Assembly (NCBI GenBank): GCA_030817875.1
Contig: JAUSZU010000001.1
Location: forward strand, 2,108,001 to 2,172,000
Direction: 5' to 3'
DNA: 64,000 nt
From: Flavobacterium sp. W4I14
Lineage (GTDB): Bacteria > Bacteroidota > Bacteroidia > Sphingobacteriales > Sphingobacteriaceae
The translations under genes and the position numbers were made by a program. Each line of letters begins with the position of its first letter. Positions within the stretch are counted from its first letter, which is position 1. Positions 35,919 through 45,101 of this stretch are shown here, in pieces. The notes beneath the pieces were generated by a model. That model was not told the DNA's origin. It did no database searches and saw only the letters and a list, made by a program, of their open reading frames with translations.

Positions 35919-38900
35919 TTAAAATCTTAATGATGCGCCTAAGGTGAACTGTCTTGGACGGGGATAACCTCCCGGATCGAATCCTGTGTAAGTTTCAGGG
36001 TTCAACCCTTTGTATTTAGTGAGGTAACCAATGTTGGTAACGCTCGCAAAAACACTCATTCCGGTTGAACCGATTTTCGACATGATGTTTTTAGGCAGAT
36101 CGTAACTGAGGTAAATTTCGCGTAAGGCTAAAAAGTCTCCTTTCGAAATCATGGTAGAAACATCCGATGCATAACCGCTTCCGGTACCAACCGTACTTGC
36201 ACCCTGTCTGATAAAGTTTTTCTGTCCGAAATCAGCGTCCCCGAAAGAGAAACGGGCATATAATTTATCTACATCACCAGATTTTTGCCAGATATCATTC
36301 CCTAAAGCTTGTGCCGGAGCACCTTCATTATAAGCCCTGCCCTGTCCTAAAGATCTGGCTAAAGCGCCATCAGAGATTACAAAGCCTAAAGCATAATCCA
36401 TATTAACCCTAAGCGTAAAACTTTTATAGGTAAATGTATTTTGAAAACCTCCGATTTTATTCGGCGTTTTATAGCCCATAAATACCATATCGCGGTTATC
36501 GATAATGTTATCGTTGTTTAAATCTGCAAACTTGTAATCTCCCGCATGTTTACCTACCGTTATACCAGCCGCCGTAGCAATCTGATCTACTTTACCCCAT
36601 GCAGCAGCTTCAGCCTCTGTAGAAAAAACTTTCTCTACCTGCCATGCATAGTAACCAAACGGGCGTTCGCCTTCTGCATATCCGCCCACTTCGATTTCCT
36701 TACCGGTATTCGGATCGATAACAACGCCTCCATTCTGTCTATTTTTTAACCTGCCATTATTAGGTAAGCTGATTACTTTTTGCGCGTTGTAGGCAAAAGA
36801 GAAATTGGCGTTCCAGGCGAAATCTTTCATTTTCAGCACAGTTGCCTGAAGTTCTATTTCTATCCCTTTGTTCTGGATTGTTCCGTTATTGAATGTAATG
36901 GTAGAAAATGGCGCCTCTGCGGGCAATGGTTTAGAATCGATGCGATTTTTGGTGAGTTTATCGTATAAATCGACAGTAAGATTCACCCTGTTCTTGAAAA
37001 AACCTGCCTCTACCGCAACATCAGTTGTTTGTGTGGTTTCCCAAACCAGGTTAGGATTGGATAAGTTTGCACGTTGGATGCCTGAATTCTGTGCATAAAC
37101 CGCTGATGTATAACTTCCATAAGTATCGGTTAAATCTAAATCGCTCGAACCCGCCTGTCCCCAGCTTCCCCTAAGTTTTAAGGTGCTCACTACATTCGAT
37201 TTCCAGAAATCTTCTTTATGGATATTCCATCCCGCAGATACCGACGGGAATAAAGCCCACTTATTTTCAGGGGCGAAATTTGAAAAACCATCGTTCCGCA
37301 ATACGCCGCTTAAAAGGTATTTACTTTTATAATCGTAACTCAACTGACCAAAAAAACTCGCAGATTTAGTTTGACTGATCCGTGTTCCGAAATTGGTAAC
37401 ATTGGTTACTGTTACACCGTTAATGGTGGTTACAGTTGGTTCATTTATCGTTGTGATGTAATCATTTGTTCCACGTTGTGACCCTATATCGATGGTATTT
37501 CCATCATTTTTGGTATAATTAAAACCAGCCAACGCGGTAAAATGATGGTTTTCTTTTAAAGTGTAATCGTATTGAAGAATCTGATCGATCATCAACTGGC
37601 GGGTGTTATTGGTATTCTCCGTTTTTAACCGGATGGTTGCAAACTGGATAGGATCAGGAAATGCTTTTCTCGAAAAAATAGTTTTATCATCGCTAATTAA
37701 GTAAGACAAAGCTGGCCTGTAATGCAAGCCTTTAACAATAGCCCAATCTGCATCCACCCTCGAAACCAATCGTTCGGTTGATGCCTTGGTATTATCGTAG
37801 GCCAAGGTATGAAAGCGGTTTCTTGTTGTTAGGTTTTCGCCTGTAGTTGGTGTACCATCATCTTTAAAAATCCTGATCAAAGGCGTAATGCGCGTAGCGC
37901 GTACCAGGTCGTTGGTATAAGCATCTACATAGTTTGGCAGTACATTCTGGTAGTTAAGCATGGCATTGATCTGTAGTTTTTCGCTTGCTTTAAACCCAAA
38001 ATTTCCAAGCGCACTGTATCTTTTATAGCTTGTGCCCACAAAAGTACCTGCCTGATCAACATAGTTCATTGATATATTGTAAGTAGCAATCTGGCTGCCT
38101 CCATCAATCCCAAAATTGTAATTATTGCTAATGCCGGTATTCCAAAGCAGATCCTGATAGTTGTTATCGGCAAATAACAGTTTAGTACCGGGATTAATCG
38201 GATCATCCATCGTCTGCCAGCCGTTGGCCAATAAATTATCTACATATCCCTGGCCTTCAACCGCTACAATGTTATCATATAAGGCTGTTAAATTTGTTCC
38301 AACACCGTACTGGCCTTTGGCAGTGTATACCTTTGTTCCTGCAGAAAAGCCACCATTATTTAAAAGTGTATTCTTATCAATTAAATCGTAAGTGCTTTTT
38401 GCTGTTGTTCTGGCAAGTGTGAGGTAATCTTTGGCACTTAAATAATCATACATCCGCGATGGAGTTTCCCAGTTTGTACGGTAATTAAAGGTAATATTGG
38501 GTTTCCCTGAACCAAATTTTCCGCTTTTGGTTTTGATCACAATTACACCATTTGCACCACGGGCACCATAAATTGCTGTGGAAGCCGCATCCTTCATTAC
38601 CTGCAATGATTCGATATCATCCGGATTTAGATCTTTCATCGTCCTGAAAACACCGTCTACAATAACCAGCGGACTTGATGCATCAGAAGATAATACAGGA
38701 TCTCCACCACTATTACCAGTGCCTGTTCCATAAACATTAAGTTTTGAACCCCCACGGATAATAATATTGGTACCTGCCGAACCTGGTTGCCCGTTTGATA
38801 ACGGTACCGAAACCCCGGCAATTTTACCCTGTATGGCTGCTATTGGTCCTGCATTGGAGGTATTAACCAGTTGTTTGGTATCCAATTTAGATACGGCAGC

Positions 38901-39266
38901 AGTATTTTTCTCTCTCGATTGCTTAACATACCCCACTACTACCACATCGGTTAAAGACTGTGCATTTGGATTTAATTGTACATTTTTTGCACCGCCTATT
39001 CCAACCTTTACTTCTTGTTCGTTATAACCTACAGAACTAAAAACAAGGATTGAATTTTGAGGTACCCGTAAAGTGTACTTTCCATTTGCATCTGTAACAG
39101 TCGCGGTCTGCGTGCCCTTTACTTTGACACTTACCCCTGGCAGCGTTTCATTTTTTGTCGCATCAGAAACAGTGCCCGATACCTGTACATCGGTTGTTTG
39201 TGCAGCTCCTGTTAAACCACAGAGGTTGATTGCGGCCAACAAGAAAATAAATAGAATTTTTCTCAT
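35919..39266 (-). CDS. SusC/RagA-family TonB-linked outer-membrane transporter
   Basis: A 1115-residue barrel. A signal peptide ends near GAAQ23, followed by a CarboxypepD_reg-like domain (TDVQVSGTVSDATKNETLPGV), a TonB box region VVVGYVKQSREKNTAAV, a plug containing the family PLVIVDGVFRTMKDLNPDDIESLQVMKDAASTAIYGARGANGVIVI-like segment, and a barrel ending in FTLGASLRF. Paired with SusD 11 bp downstream. An exact TATGTAGTACATA palindrome sits 17-29 bp before its ATG. Expected cargo is sialic acid or short sialylated glycans, judged by the neighbours. Confidence 0.96.
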   Translation of the reverse strand: MRKILFIFLLAAINLCGLTGAAQTTDVQVSGTVSDATKNETLPGVSVKVKGTQTATVTDANGKYTLRVPQNSILVFSSVGYNEQEVKVGIGGAKNVQLNPNAQSLTDVVVVGYVKQSREKNTAAVSKLDTKQLVNTSNAGPIAAIQGKIAGVSVPLSNGQPGSAGTNIIIRGGSKLNVYGTGTGNSGGDPVLSSDASSPLVIVDGVFRTMKDLNPDDIESLQVMKDAASTAIYGARGANGVIVIKTKSGKFGSGKPNITFNYRTNWETPSRMYDYLSAKDYLTLARTTAKSTYDLIDKNTLLNNGGFSAGTKVYTAKGQYGVGTNLTALYDNIVAVEGQGYVDNLLANGWQTMDDPINPGTKLLFADNNYQDLLWNTGISNNYNFGIDGGSQIATYNISMNYVDQAGTFVGTSYKRYSALGNFGFKASEKLQINAMLNYQNVLPNYVDAYTNDLVRATRITPLIRIFKDDGTPTTGENLTTRNRFHTLAYDNTKASTERLVSRVDADWAIVKGLHYRPALSYLISDDKTIFSRKAFPDPIQFATIRLKTENTNNTRQLMIDQILQYDYTLKENHHFTALAGFNYTKNDGNTIDIGSQRGTNDYITTINEPTVTTINGVTVTNVTNFGTRISQTKSASFFGQLSYDYKSKYLLSGVLRNDGFSNFAPENKWALFPSVSAGWNIHKEDFWKSNVVSTLKLRGSWGQAGSSDLDLTDTYGSYTSAVYAQNSGIQRANLSNPNLVWETTQTTDVAVEAGFFKNRVNLTVDLYDKLTKNRIDSKPLPAEAPFSTITFNNGTIQNKGIEIELQATVLKMKDFAWNANFSFAYNAQKVISLPNNGRLKNRQNGGVVIDPNTGKEIEVGGYAEGERPFGYYAWQVEKVFSTEAEAAAWGKVDQIATAAGITVGKHAGDYKFADLNNDNIIDNRDMVFMGYKTPNKIGGFQNTFTYKSFTLRVNMDYALGFVISDGALARSLGQGRAYNEGAPAQALGNDIWQKSGDVDKLYARFSFGDADFGQKNFIRQGASTVGTGSGYASDVSTMISKGDFLALREIYLSYDLPKNIMSKIGSTGMSVFASVTNIGYLTKYKGLNPETYTGFDPGGYPRPRQFTLGASLRF

Positions 39267-39282
39267 AATTATTATTTGTATT

Positions 39283-39295
39283 TATGTACTACATA
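39283..39295. promoter_or_regulatory. GntR operator copy 1, upstream of susC
   Basis: TATGTACTACATA on the given strand, reading TATGTAGTACATA on the coding (minus) strand, 17 bp before the susC ATG. The site is a 6-bp inverted repeat around one base, identical to copies 2 and 4. Confidence 0.8.
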
Positions 39296-39349
39296 TTTGG
39301 TTAACATAGAAGTTTGCTGATTAATCACCGCGTAACTAATCGGTCTTAA

Positions 39350-40519
39350 TTATTTTGTTAAATCTGAATAGTTTACAGTTTTAAATACAATGCCCTCATA
39401 CGGCTTTGCATATCCTGCTTCGAAAAAGCAGCCGATTATTTGTTTGTCTATTACGGCAATATCTGAGTAGGCCGATGGACCAGGATGTAAAACCATATTA
39501 TATTTCCAGGTTTTACCGTCGTTTTCGCTTAAACGTAAAGTTAAATTTGCCCGTAATTTTGTATTTGCCGGATTGCTGAAAAGCAGTGTTGGTTTATTCT
39601 TACGATAAAAGTGGCTCAGCAAACTTCCCTGGCAGATAGGCTCTATCAAAGTTGTATCTACCCGAACATTTGCCCAGTTCTGACCGCCATCTTTGCTTAC
39701 AGTAGTATGTCTGGTTTTAATAGTACGGTCACTATTCCTCATGTTCAACATCAATCGGCATTTTGAAATTTCGGCCAATGTAGTTTCGTTCATTTTATCC
39801 TGAGGCGTATTATTGCCTAGATTCCAGCTCTTACCATGATCATCTGAATAAATGGTGTGTGCAAAATTCTGATTAGTACCGGTTTCTACATGGTTTATCG
39901 GCACGACCAATCGGCCGGAATATTTTCCTTTAAGTACCTGTAAACCATGGCATGGTCCGGTTGCGTACCAGGTCCAACCTGTTTTTTTCACTTGAGCAGT
40001 AATCTCTGTTGCAGCCGACCAGGTTTTTCCATCATCACCGGAGGATAACATATATACATGCCTTCCGTCTCTCGATGAGCCATCCATAATCTGTTTTTCA
40101 TGATCAGTACCCAAATTCCATGTAGAAATTAAAATGATATTGCCAGTAGCTTGATCCTGGATGGGAACAGGGTTACCACAGGTATTGGTCGAATCGCTCC
40201 ACACCAATTGTAAGCCGGTCCAGGTTTTACCCTTATCCAATGAACGTTTAACCACCAGGTCGATATCTCCAGAATCGCCACAATTGTTTTTTCGTGCTTC
40301 GGCAAAAGCAAGCAAGCTTCCGTTTTGAGTATGGATTAAGGCCGGAATACGAAAACAAGCATAACCATTTTCGCCTGCTTTAAAAATGAAATTCAGACTG
40401 TCTACCCTATTTATTGTAATATTGGCTGCCGCGTAGGTGGTATTTATGCAGCATAAAATCAGTGCAGAAAAGCAGCATAACCCGCCAATCCTTTTCAGAT
40501 TTTTGATGGTGTAAAACAT
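39350..40519 (-). CDS. nanH: Exo-alpha-sialidase (neuraminidase), secreted
   Basis: A 389-residue GH33-type propeller that releases terminal sialic acid. The N-terminal hydrophobic segment (about 12-30) is a signal peptide. YACFRIPA (53-60) contains the FRIP arginine of the carboxylate-binding triad. Five Asp boxes (SxDxGxTW) are visible: SLDKGKTW, SGDDGKTW, SDDHGKSW, SKDGGQNW and SENDGKTW. The late FEAGYAKPYEGIVF holds the expected Glu/Tyr region. It is a separate transcription unit with its own operator and lies upstream of susC. Confidence 0.94.
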   Translation of the reverse strand: MFYTIKNLKRIGGLCCFSALILCCINTTYAAANITINRVDSLNFIFKAGENGYACFRIPALIHTQNGSLLAFAEARKNNCGDSGDIDLVVKRSLDKGKTWTGLQLVWSDSTNTCGNPVPIQDQATGNIILISTWNLGTDHEKQIMDGSSRDGRHVYMLSSGDDGKTWSAATEITAQVKKTGWTWYATGPCHGLQVLKGKYSGRLVVPINHVETGTNQNFAHTIYSDDHGKSWNLGNNTPQDKMNETTLAEISKCRLMLNMRNSDRTIKTRHTTVSKDGGQNWANVRVDTTLIEPICQGSLLSHFYRKNKPTLLFSNPANTKLRANLTLRLSENDGKTWKYNMVLHPGPSAYSDIAVIDKQIIGCFFEAGYAKPYEGIVFKTVNYSDLTK

Positions 40520-40571
40520 AGCTTAAAGAAATTAATTTGGTTAGTGCAAGCGTAATCAGACTTGCATAAAA

Positions 40572-40605
40572 CAAATGTAATTAATAAATTTATATGTAGT
40601 ACATA
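40572..40605 (-). promoter_or_regulatory. nanH promoter with GntR operator copy 2
   Basis: TATGTAGTACATA at 40593-40605 is an exact palindrome match. On the minus strand TACATTTG (40579-40572) lies 13 bp further and matches the TAnnTTTG -7 box, so the operator falls between -33 and -7. A bound regulator would block initiation. Confidence 0.75.
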
Positions 40606-40610
40606 AAAAC

Positions 40611-41321
40611 TTAATTTATTTTCTTTAATGCCTCCAGTCGATCGAAATGAGGCTTTAGGTGCTCATACATTCCATTTCTGAAATCATTTTTATTTCCAGA
40701 TTTAAGAATTTCTACCAGATCCTGATGGCTGACACTGCCAGACAGAAACTCATTTTCTACCTGGAGCACAAAACCAAAAACCGGCAAAAGCATATGCTGA
40801 AAACGTTTTAAGGTATCGTTACCGGCCATTTCGTATAATTTACCATGAAAGGCAATTTCGTTGGCAATGCGGAATGCTTCTTTGTTCTTTTTCTTTTCGC
40901 TATTGGCAATTATTTCAAGTTCACGGATACTTTTATCATTTAAATTCAAAAAAAGCACATCAGCGAGGCCCATTTCCAAAATTAATCTCAGCTCAAAAAG
41001 ATCCTGTAGTGCATCTGGACTGATTATTAACGGATCGAGCACACGTTGAAAACCACCCAATACATCAGGGCTTGATAAAATCATACCCCTCTTTTTCTTG
41101 GTCTCAATCATGCCAAGCATCCTCAAACGACTTAATGCTTCCCTTAAAACGTTTCGGCTTACCCCCAACGCCTCAGCCAGTTCCTGCTCTTTTGGTAATG
41201 CATCGCCAGGTTTAAATGATTTTTTTTTGAAATAATCTCTTAACCTCATTTCAACCACATCAGCCATTGTATCAGATGAGATTTTATCGATATCCAAACT
41301 TAAATCACTTTTTAATGCCAT
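40611..41321 (-). CDS. GntR/FadR-family regulator of the sialic-acid locus
   Basis: A 236-residue repressor-type protein. The N-terminal winged helix is about 18-85 (LPKEQELAEALGVSRNVLREALSRLRMLGMIE). A C-terminal FCD ligand domain is about 105-230, with FELRLILE, FHGKLYEMAGN, SHQDLVEI and YEHLKPHFDRL giving the His/Glu residues usual for FCD metal sites. Its own promoter carries an imperfect operator copy at 41360-41372, which suggests autoregulation. The nanH operator and promoter lie in the 91 bp between its stop and the nanH start. The effector could be a sialic acid or a breakdown product. Confidence 0.92.
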   Translation of the reverse strand: MALKSDLSLDIDKISSDTMADVVEMRLRDYFKKKSFKPGDALPKEQELAEALGVSRNVLREALSRLRMLGMIETKKKRGMILSSPDVLGGFQRVLDPLIISPDALQDLFELRLILEMGLADVLFLNLNDKSIRELEIIANSEKKKNKEAFRIANEIAFHGKLYEMAGNDTLKRFQHMLLPVFGFVLQVENEFLSGSVSHQDLVEILKSGNKNDFRNGMYEHLKPHFDRLEALKKIN

Positions 41322-41343
41322 AGGAATACATATTTAGAAGCTT

Positions 41344-41372
41344 CAAATATACTCGTTTTTATGTAGTACAAA
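41344..41372 (-). promoter_or_regulatory. GntR gene promoter with operator copy 3
   Basis: TATGTAGTACAAA at 41360-41372 differs from the palindrome in one position. On the minus strand TTTTTG, a 17-bp spacer and TATATTTG (41351-41344) form a clean Bacteroidota promoter, with the operator covering the -33 edge. It implies negative autoregulation. Confidence 0.75.
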
Positions 41373-41424
41373 AACATTTGAAAAATAGTTCGCGCTTTTC
41401 GATTTAAAACAAATATTCACAAAA

Positions 41425-41462
41425 TATGTAGTACATATTTACAACATAATTTCATAGTTTTG
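41425..41462 (+). promoter_or_regulatory. Esterase promoter with GntR operator copy 4
   Basis: TATGTAGTACATA at 41425-41437 (extended AATATGTAGTACATATT) lies 17 bp before TAGTTTTG (41455-41462), a TAnnTTTG -7 box. The ATG at 41477 would give a very short leader. This ties the divergent esterase to the sialic-acid regulator. Confidence 0.75.
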
Positions 41463-41476
41463 TTTAAACCAAGTAT

Positions 41477-42397
41477 ATGAAAAAAACAATTTTAGCATTT
41501 ACATTAATGCTTAACATGAGCCAGACAGGATTATTTGCACAAAATATTGTACCGCTTTACAAAAATGTACCGAACGCCATTAAGGCCGATCTAACAGAAA
41601 AAACAGATACGGCCAAAAATGGCAGAATCTTAACCAGATACGTTACGGAGCCGACTTTAACCGTTTTTCTACCCGAAAAAAACAACGGTAAAAGTGCTGC
41701 TGTAATTATATGTCCTGGTGGGGGTTATTCTTATCTGGTGATGAATAACGAGGGTACCGAGGTTGCAAAAGAATTAAATAAACAAGGTATAGCCGCCTTT
41801 GTTTTAAAGTATAGGTTACCCAACGATCTGATTATGAAAGACCGCTCAATCGGGCCATTACAGGATGCTGAGCAAGCTATAAAAACAGTGCGCGAACGGG
41901 CTAAAGAATGGAACATTGATACGGCAAAAGTTGGGATTATGGGTTTTTCGGCCGGAGGCCATGTTGCCTCTACGCTATCTACCCATTATAAAAATGTAGT
42001 GATACCAAATAAGGAAAAAACAAATCTTCGCCCAGATTTTTCAATACTCATTTATCCTGTAATTACCTTTCAGGATAGCATTTTGCACAAAGGATCTAAA
42101 AAAGCTTTAATCGGAGAAAATGCATCGACAGAAAAAACAGCTGAATATTCGAATGAGCTACAGGTAAATAAAGATACACCTCCTGCTTTTTTGATTCATT
42201 GCAGTGATGATAAAGTAGTACCTGTTGCTAACGCTATAAACTATTACCAGGCACTTAAAAATAACGGGGTAAAGGCCGAAATGCATATTTACGCTTCAGG
42301 CGGACATGGTTTTGGTTTAAAAAACGCTACCAGAACCGATAAATGGCTTGAACAGTGTATGTCATGGATGACTGAAATGAAAATAAAAACACCGTAA
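41477..42397 (+). CDS. Secreted alpha/beta-hydrolase esterase, candidate sialate O-acetylesterase
   Basis: A 306-residue alpha/beta-hydrolase with a signal peptide ending near LFAQ22. The oxyanion-type CPGGGYSYL is at 79-87, the nucleophile Ser158 in GFSAGGH, the acid Asp in CSDDKVVP (about 236-243) and the His in GGHGFGL (about 273-279). This arrangement is common in acetylxylan-type and related polysaccharide esterases. The gene shares the GntR operator with the sialidase, SusC and regulator genes, so removal of O-acetyl groups from sialic acid, which block sialidases, is the best contextual guess. It does not resemble classical NanS, and the substrate is unproven. Confidence 0.85.
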   Translation: MKKTILAFTLMLNMSQTGLFAQNIVPLYKNVPNAIKADLTEKTDTAKNGRILTRYVTEPTLTVFLPEKNNGKSAAVIICPGGGYSYLVMNNEGTEVAKELNKQGIAAFVLKYRLPNDLIMKDRSIGPLQDAEQAIKTVRERAKEWNIDTAKVGIMGFSAGGHVASTLSTHYKNVVIPNKEKTNLRPDFSILIYPVITFQDSILHKGSKKALIGENASTEKTAEYSNELQVNKDTPPAFLIHCSDDKVVPVANAINYYQALKNNGVKAEMHIYASGGHGFGLKNATRTDKWLEQCMSWMTEMKIKTP

Positions 42398-42443
42398 GGT
42401 TTCTTCTAATGTGCAGGATTAATTTTTTAAGTGAGGATTGATG

Positions 42444-44324
42444 TTACCATGCAATACCATAATCTTCGCCATGGTTACTCGAACCACCTTGCAAACTATT
42501 GTGCTTCCAATCAAAATAAATGGCGTTGATTGGCCCACTGGTCCGTTCTGAAAAACTGAGGGTATAACCCATTTTTTTCAGTTCATTGCGCACCTCCTCT
42601 TTTGTATTGATATTTAACAAGATCTGACCAGGTTTTGGCGCTCTGTCGCTCGTTTTAGTACCACCAAGAGAAAGCCAAAGCTGGTTCGTATTAAAGTTAG
42701 CCGCTTCGGTTGCCTTTTGAACATTCATACCAAACTCAGCCATGTTTAAAAAGAACTGCAACAGGTTCTGATCCTGGGTATCTCCGCCCTGAACTGCAGC
42801 CGATACAAATGGTTTACCATCTTTGATAAACAATGAAGGCGACAGGGTTACCCTTGGCCTTTTGCCCGGTGCAACAACATTGAAAGGATTTAAGGTAGAA
42901 TCGAGCACAAAACTTTGCATCCTTTGACTCATCCCAATGCCCGTATTTCCAGCAACACAGGCCGGAAGCCAGCCGCCACTTGGGGTAACTGATACTACCC
43001 AACCGGCTTTGTCTGCAGCCTCTATCGATGTTGTTCCCCGCCACAAACGATCTTCATAAATTTCTTTTGGCGTATTGTTCCCGAGGTCGTGCTTTGGCGC
43101 AAAGTTACGCTTGGTTGTATCGGGATTAAAACCTCTGCTTTTTAACAGATTTAAATATGGGTTTTTCTTGCCTTCATATGGGTAAGGATCGCCGGGACCA
43201 GTATTCTCATCATTTTTGTTAAGCTGAATAAGCGAAGCCCTTTGTTTTGCATAATCTTTACTTAACAGACCTTTCATCGGTTCAGCGGGACTTTGGTTTG
43301 GATCGCCATAGTAAAAATCGCGGTCTGCAAAAGAAAGGTTCATTGCCTGATAAACAGTATGGATATATTTTGAGCTATTGTAGCCCATTGCTTTTAGGTC
43401 GAAATTCTCTAATATATTCAAAGCTTGCAATAAAACGGGGCCTTGTGTCCACTGTTTTAATTTGTATACTTTAATGCCCTTATAATCGGTGCTTAGGGCT
43501 TCTTCTTCAACTGGTTTCCATTTAGCAAGATCATCCATGGTAATTAATCCACCTTGTTCCTTACTCCCACGCACGAATTCCTTTGCGATGTCTCCTTTAT
43601 AGAACCGATCGTAAGCAGCCATTAATGCCTCTTGCCGAGAGCTACCTTTCTTCAGGGCAGCTTGCTCTGCTTCAACCATTTTGGTTAGGGTGGCCAATAA
43701 ATCTTTTTGAATAAAAACCTCACCTGCTTCTGGCGCTTCACGTTTTTCGCCCAAATGTGGCAATAGCACTTTTTTACTGTAAGGCCAGGTTTTAATCAAT
43801 TCTTTATCGCGCTCCATACTGTTTGCAGCCTGTGCTTCTATGGCATAACCCGCAGCCATGTGCATAGCAGGTGCCAGAACCTGCCCCAGGCTCATGCTGC
43901 CATATTTACTGAGCATATAAATCAGCCCGCCAGGTGTACCTGGCGTGGTTGCAGCCAAAGGGCCGTATTCTGGCGGAAAGCTATAACCTTTAGCTTTAAA
44001 AAAGGCTACTGTTGCTCCGGTCGGGGCAACTCCCATTGCATTAATGGCAATTACCTTTTTTGTATTTGGATTGTAAATTAGCGCCTGTGTTTCTCCTCCC
44101 CAGCTTAAAGTATCCCACATGGTGCAAGTAGCAGCCAACATGGCACATGCTGCATCAACAGCATTCCCGCCCTGCTGAAAGATCATCGACCCTGCTGTTG
44201 CCGCCATCGGTTTTCCGGTAATGGCCATCCAACTGCTGCCATAAAGCATAGGCTTTTGTGTTTGCTGGGCAAATAAAGAACGGAGAGAGAACGATAATAA
44301 CAGAAACAGGGCCAAATTTTTCAT
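42444..44324 (-). CDS. ggt: Gamma-glutamyltransferase-family Ntn hydrolase, secreted
   Basis: A 626-residue GGT-family proenzyme. I chose the start at 44324 because MKNLALFLLLSFSLRSLFAQ is a signal peptide; 34 upstream codons are non-family. The N-terminal large subunit carries AATAGSMIFQQGGNAVDAACAMLAA and ATTPGTPGGLIYMLSKYG. The predicted self-cleavage nucleophile is a Thr in WRGTTSIEAADKAGWVVS, where the usual TTH is TTS. The small subunit retains LSPSLFIKDGKPF, and the end is GGSSNHGEDYGIAW. GGTs hydrolyse or transfer the gamma-glutamyl group of glutathione-like peptides. It is convergent with the esterase gene. Confidence 0.88.
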   Translation of the reverse strand: MKNLALFLLLSFSLRSLFAQQTQKPMLYGSSWMAITGKPMAATAGSMIFQQGGNAVDAACAMLAATCTMWDTLSWGGETQALIYNPNTKKVIAINAMGVAPTGATVAFFKAKGYSFPPEYGPLAATTPGTPGGLIYMLSKYGSMSLGQVLAPAMHMAAGYAIEAQAANSMERDKELIKTWPYSKKVLLPHLGEKREAPEAGEVFIQKDLLATLTKMVEAEQAALKKGSSRQEALMAAYDRFYKGDIAKEFVRGSKEQGGLITMDDLAKWKPVEEEALSTDYKGIKVYKLKQWTQGPVLLQALNILENFDLKAMGYNSSKYIHTVYQAMNLSFADRDFYYGDPNQSPAEPMKGLLSKDYAKQRASLIQLNKNDENTGPGDPYPYEGKKNPYLNLLKSRGFNPDTTKRNFAPKHDLGNNTPKEIYEDRLWRGTTSIEAADKAGWVVSVTPSGGWLPACVAGNTGIGMSQRMQSFVLDSTLNPFNVVAPGKRPRVTLSPSLFIKDGKPFVSAAVQGGDTQDQNLLQFFLNMAEFGMNVQKATEAANFNTNQLWLSLGGTKTSDRAPKPGQILLNINTKEEVRNELKKMGYTLSFSERTSGPINAIYFDWKHNSLQGGSSNHGEDYGIAW

Positions 44325-44500
44325 AGTTCCAATATAGCTAAAATATGTACCACAGCAGCACTTCGCCTGCACTACAACTCTTAATTCTCGGTAATAAAAC
44401 AAGCTTGTTACAAATTTAAGCACCACCAGAACAGCTTACCATAGTGCGCATTTTAGCTTTTGATAAATTCATCAACTTAGAAGAACGTAAAGTACTGTTA

Positions 44501-44824
44501 TCATTTCTTTTTCTTGGGTTTGGGTTCAGGCAGTTCAGCTACAGTGATGCTAATCAGTTTTTTTAGCCAATCGCGATCTTCCAACTGCTCTTCGATTAGA
44601 AACTGATTTTTTGCGCCCGGGTAAGGCGGTGCTTCAACAATATCCTTTATATAAGCTCTTCCAGATAAGGTTGGCTTAACAAACAGCTTGTTGTCGCACA
44701 CTAGCGCAAACAACTTATCATCAAAATACAACCCATATTCGCCAAACATTTTCTTACAGGTAACATGTCCGGAATAATTAAGCTGATCTATTATAAAGTC
44801 TACGAATTTCTGCTCTGAGGCCAT
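44501..44824 (-). CDS. TfoX N-terminal domain protein
   Basis: A 107-residue stand-alone TfoX_N protein (CKKMFGEYGLYFDDKLFALVCDNKLFVKP core) with a lysine-rich tail (PEPKPKKKK). In gamma-proteobacteria the domain occurs in the competence regulator TfoX, but single-domain versions are widespread and their role is unclear; competence should not be inferred. Cytoplasmic, monocistronic, with no obvious operon partner. Confidence 0.85.
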   Translation of the reverse strand: MASEQKFVDFIIDQLNYSGHVTCKKMFGEYGLYFDDKLFALVCDNKLFVKPTLSGRAYIKDIVEAPPYPGAKNQFLIEEQLEDRDWLKKLISITVAELPEPKPKKKK

Positions 44825-45009
44825 TGTAAATTAATCTAATTTGAACGCTGTAACATAAGTAAAGCTAGGTGAATATTTGAAAAGAAAATTTTAACAGTTT
44901 TCAATATTAAATCCCACCTGCTTCAAGTTCTAAAATTAGGAACAATCGTCGATTATTTGAAGTATGCCTGTGCATAATCATTGCGTTATTGCTTTTCTTT
45001 TGATTCTGG

Positions 45010-45080
45010 TTTGCAATAATGGGCTTAATTACTAAATTTGCCGCCCAAATGAACAATTGATAAAAAGTGTTCGATTGTTC
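45010..45080 (+). promoter_or_regulatory. Consensus promoter and leader hairpin before HTH gene
   Basis: TTTG (45010-45013), a 19-bp spacer and TAAATTTG (45033-45040) match the Bacteroidota promoter exactly. In the leader, GAACAATTGA (45051-45060) and TCGATTGTTC (45071-45080) form a near-perfect inverted repeat 21 bp before the ATG, a possible autoregulatory operator or hairpin. Confidence 0.6.
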
Positions 45081-45101
45081 TAAACGGTAAAAAAGAATAA
45101 A

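Noticed and set aside
44325..44426. Upstream start of the gamma-glutamyltransferase
   Set aside because: The 34 extra codons precede a clean signal peptide starting at 44324, so the internal ATG is preferred.
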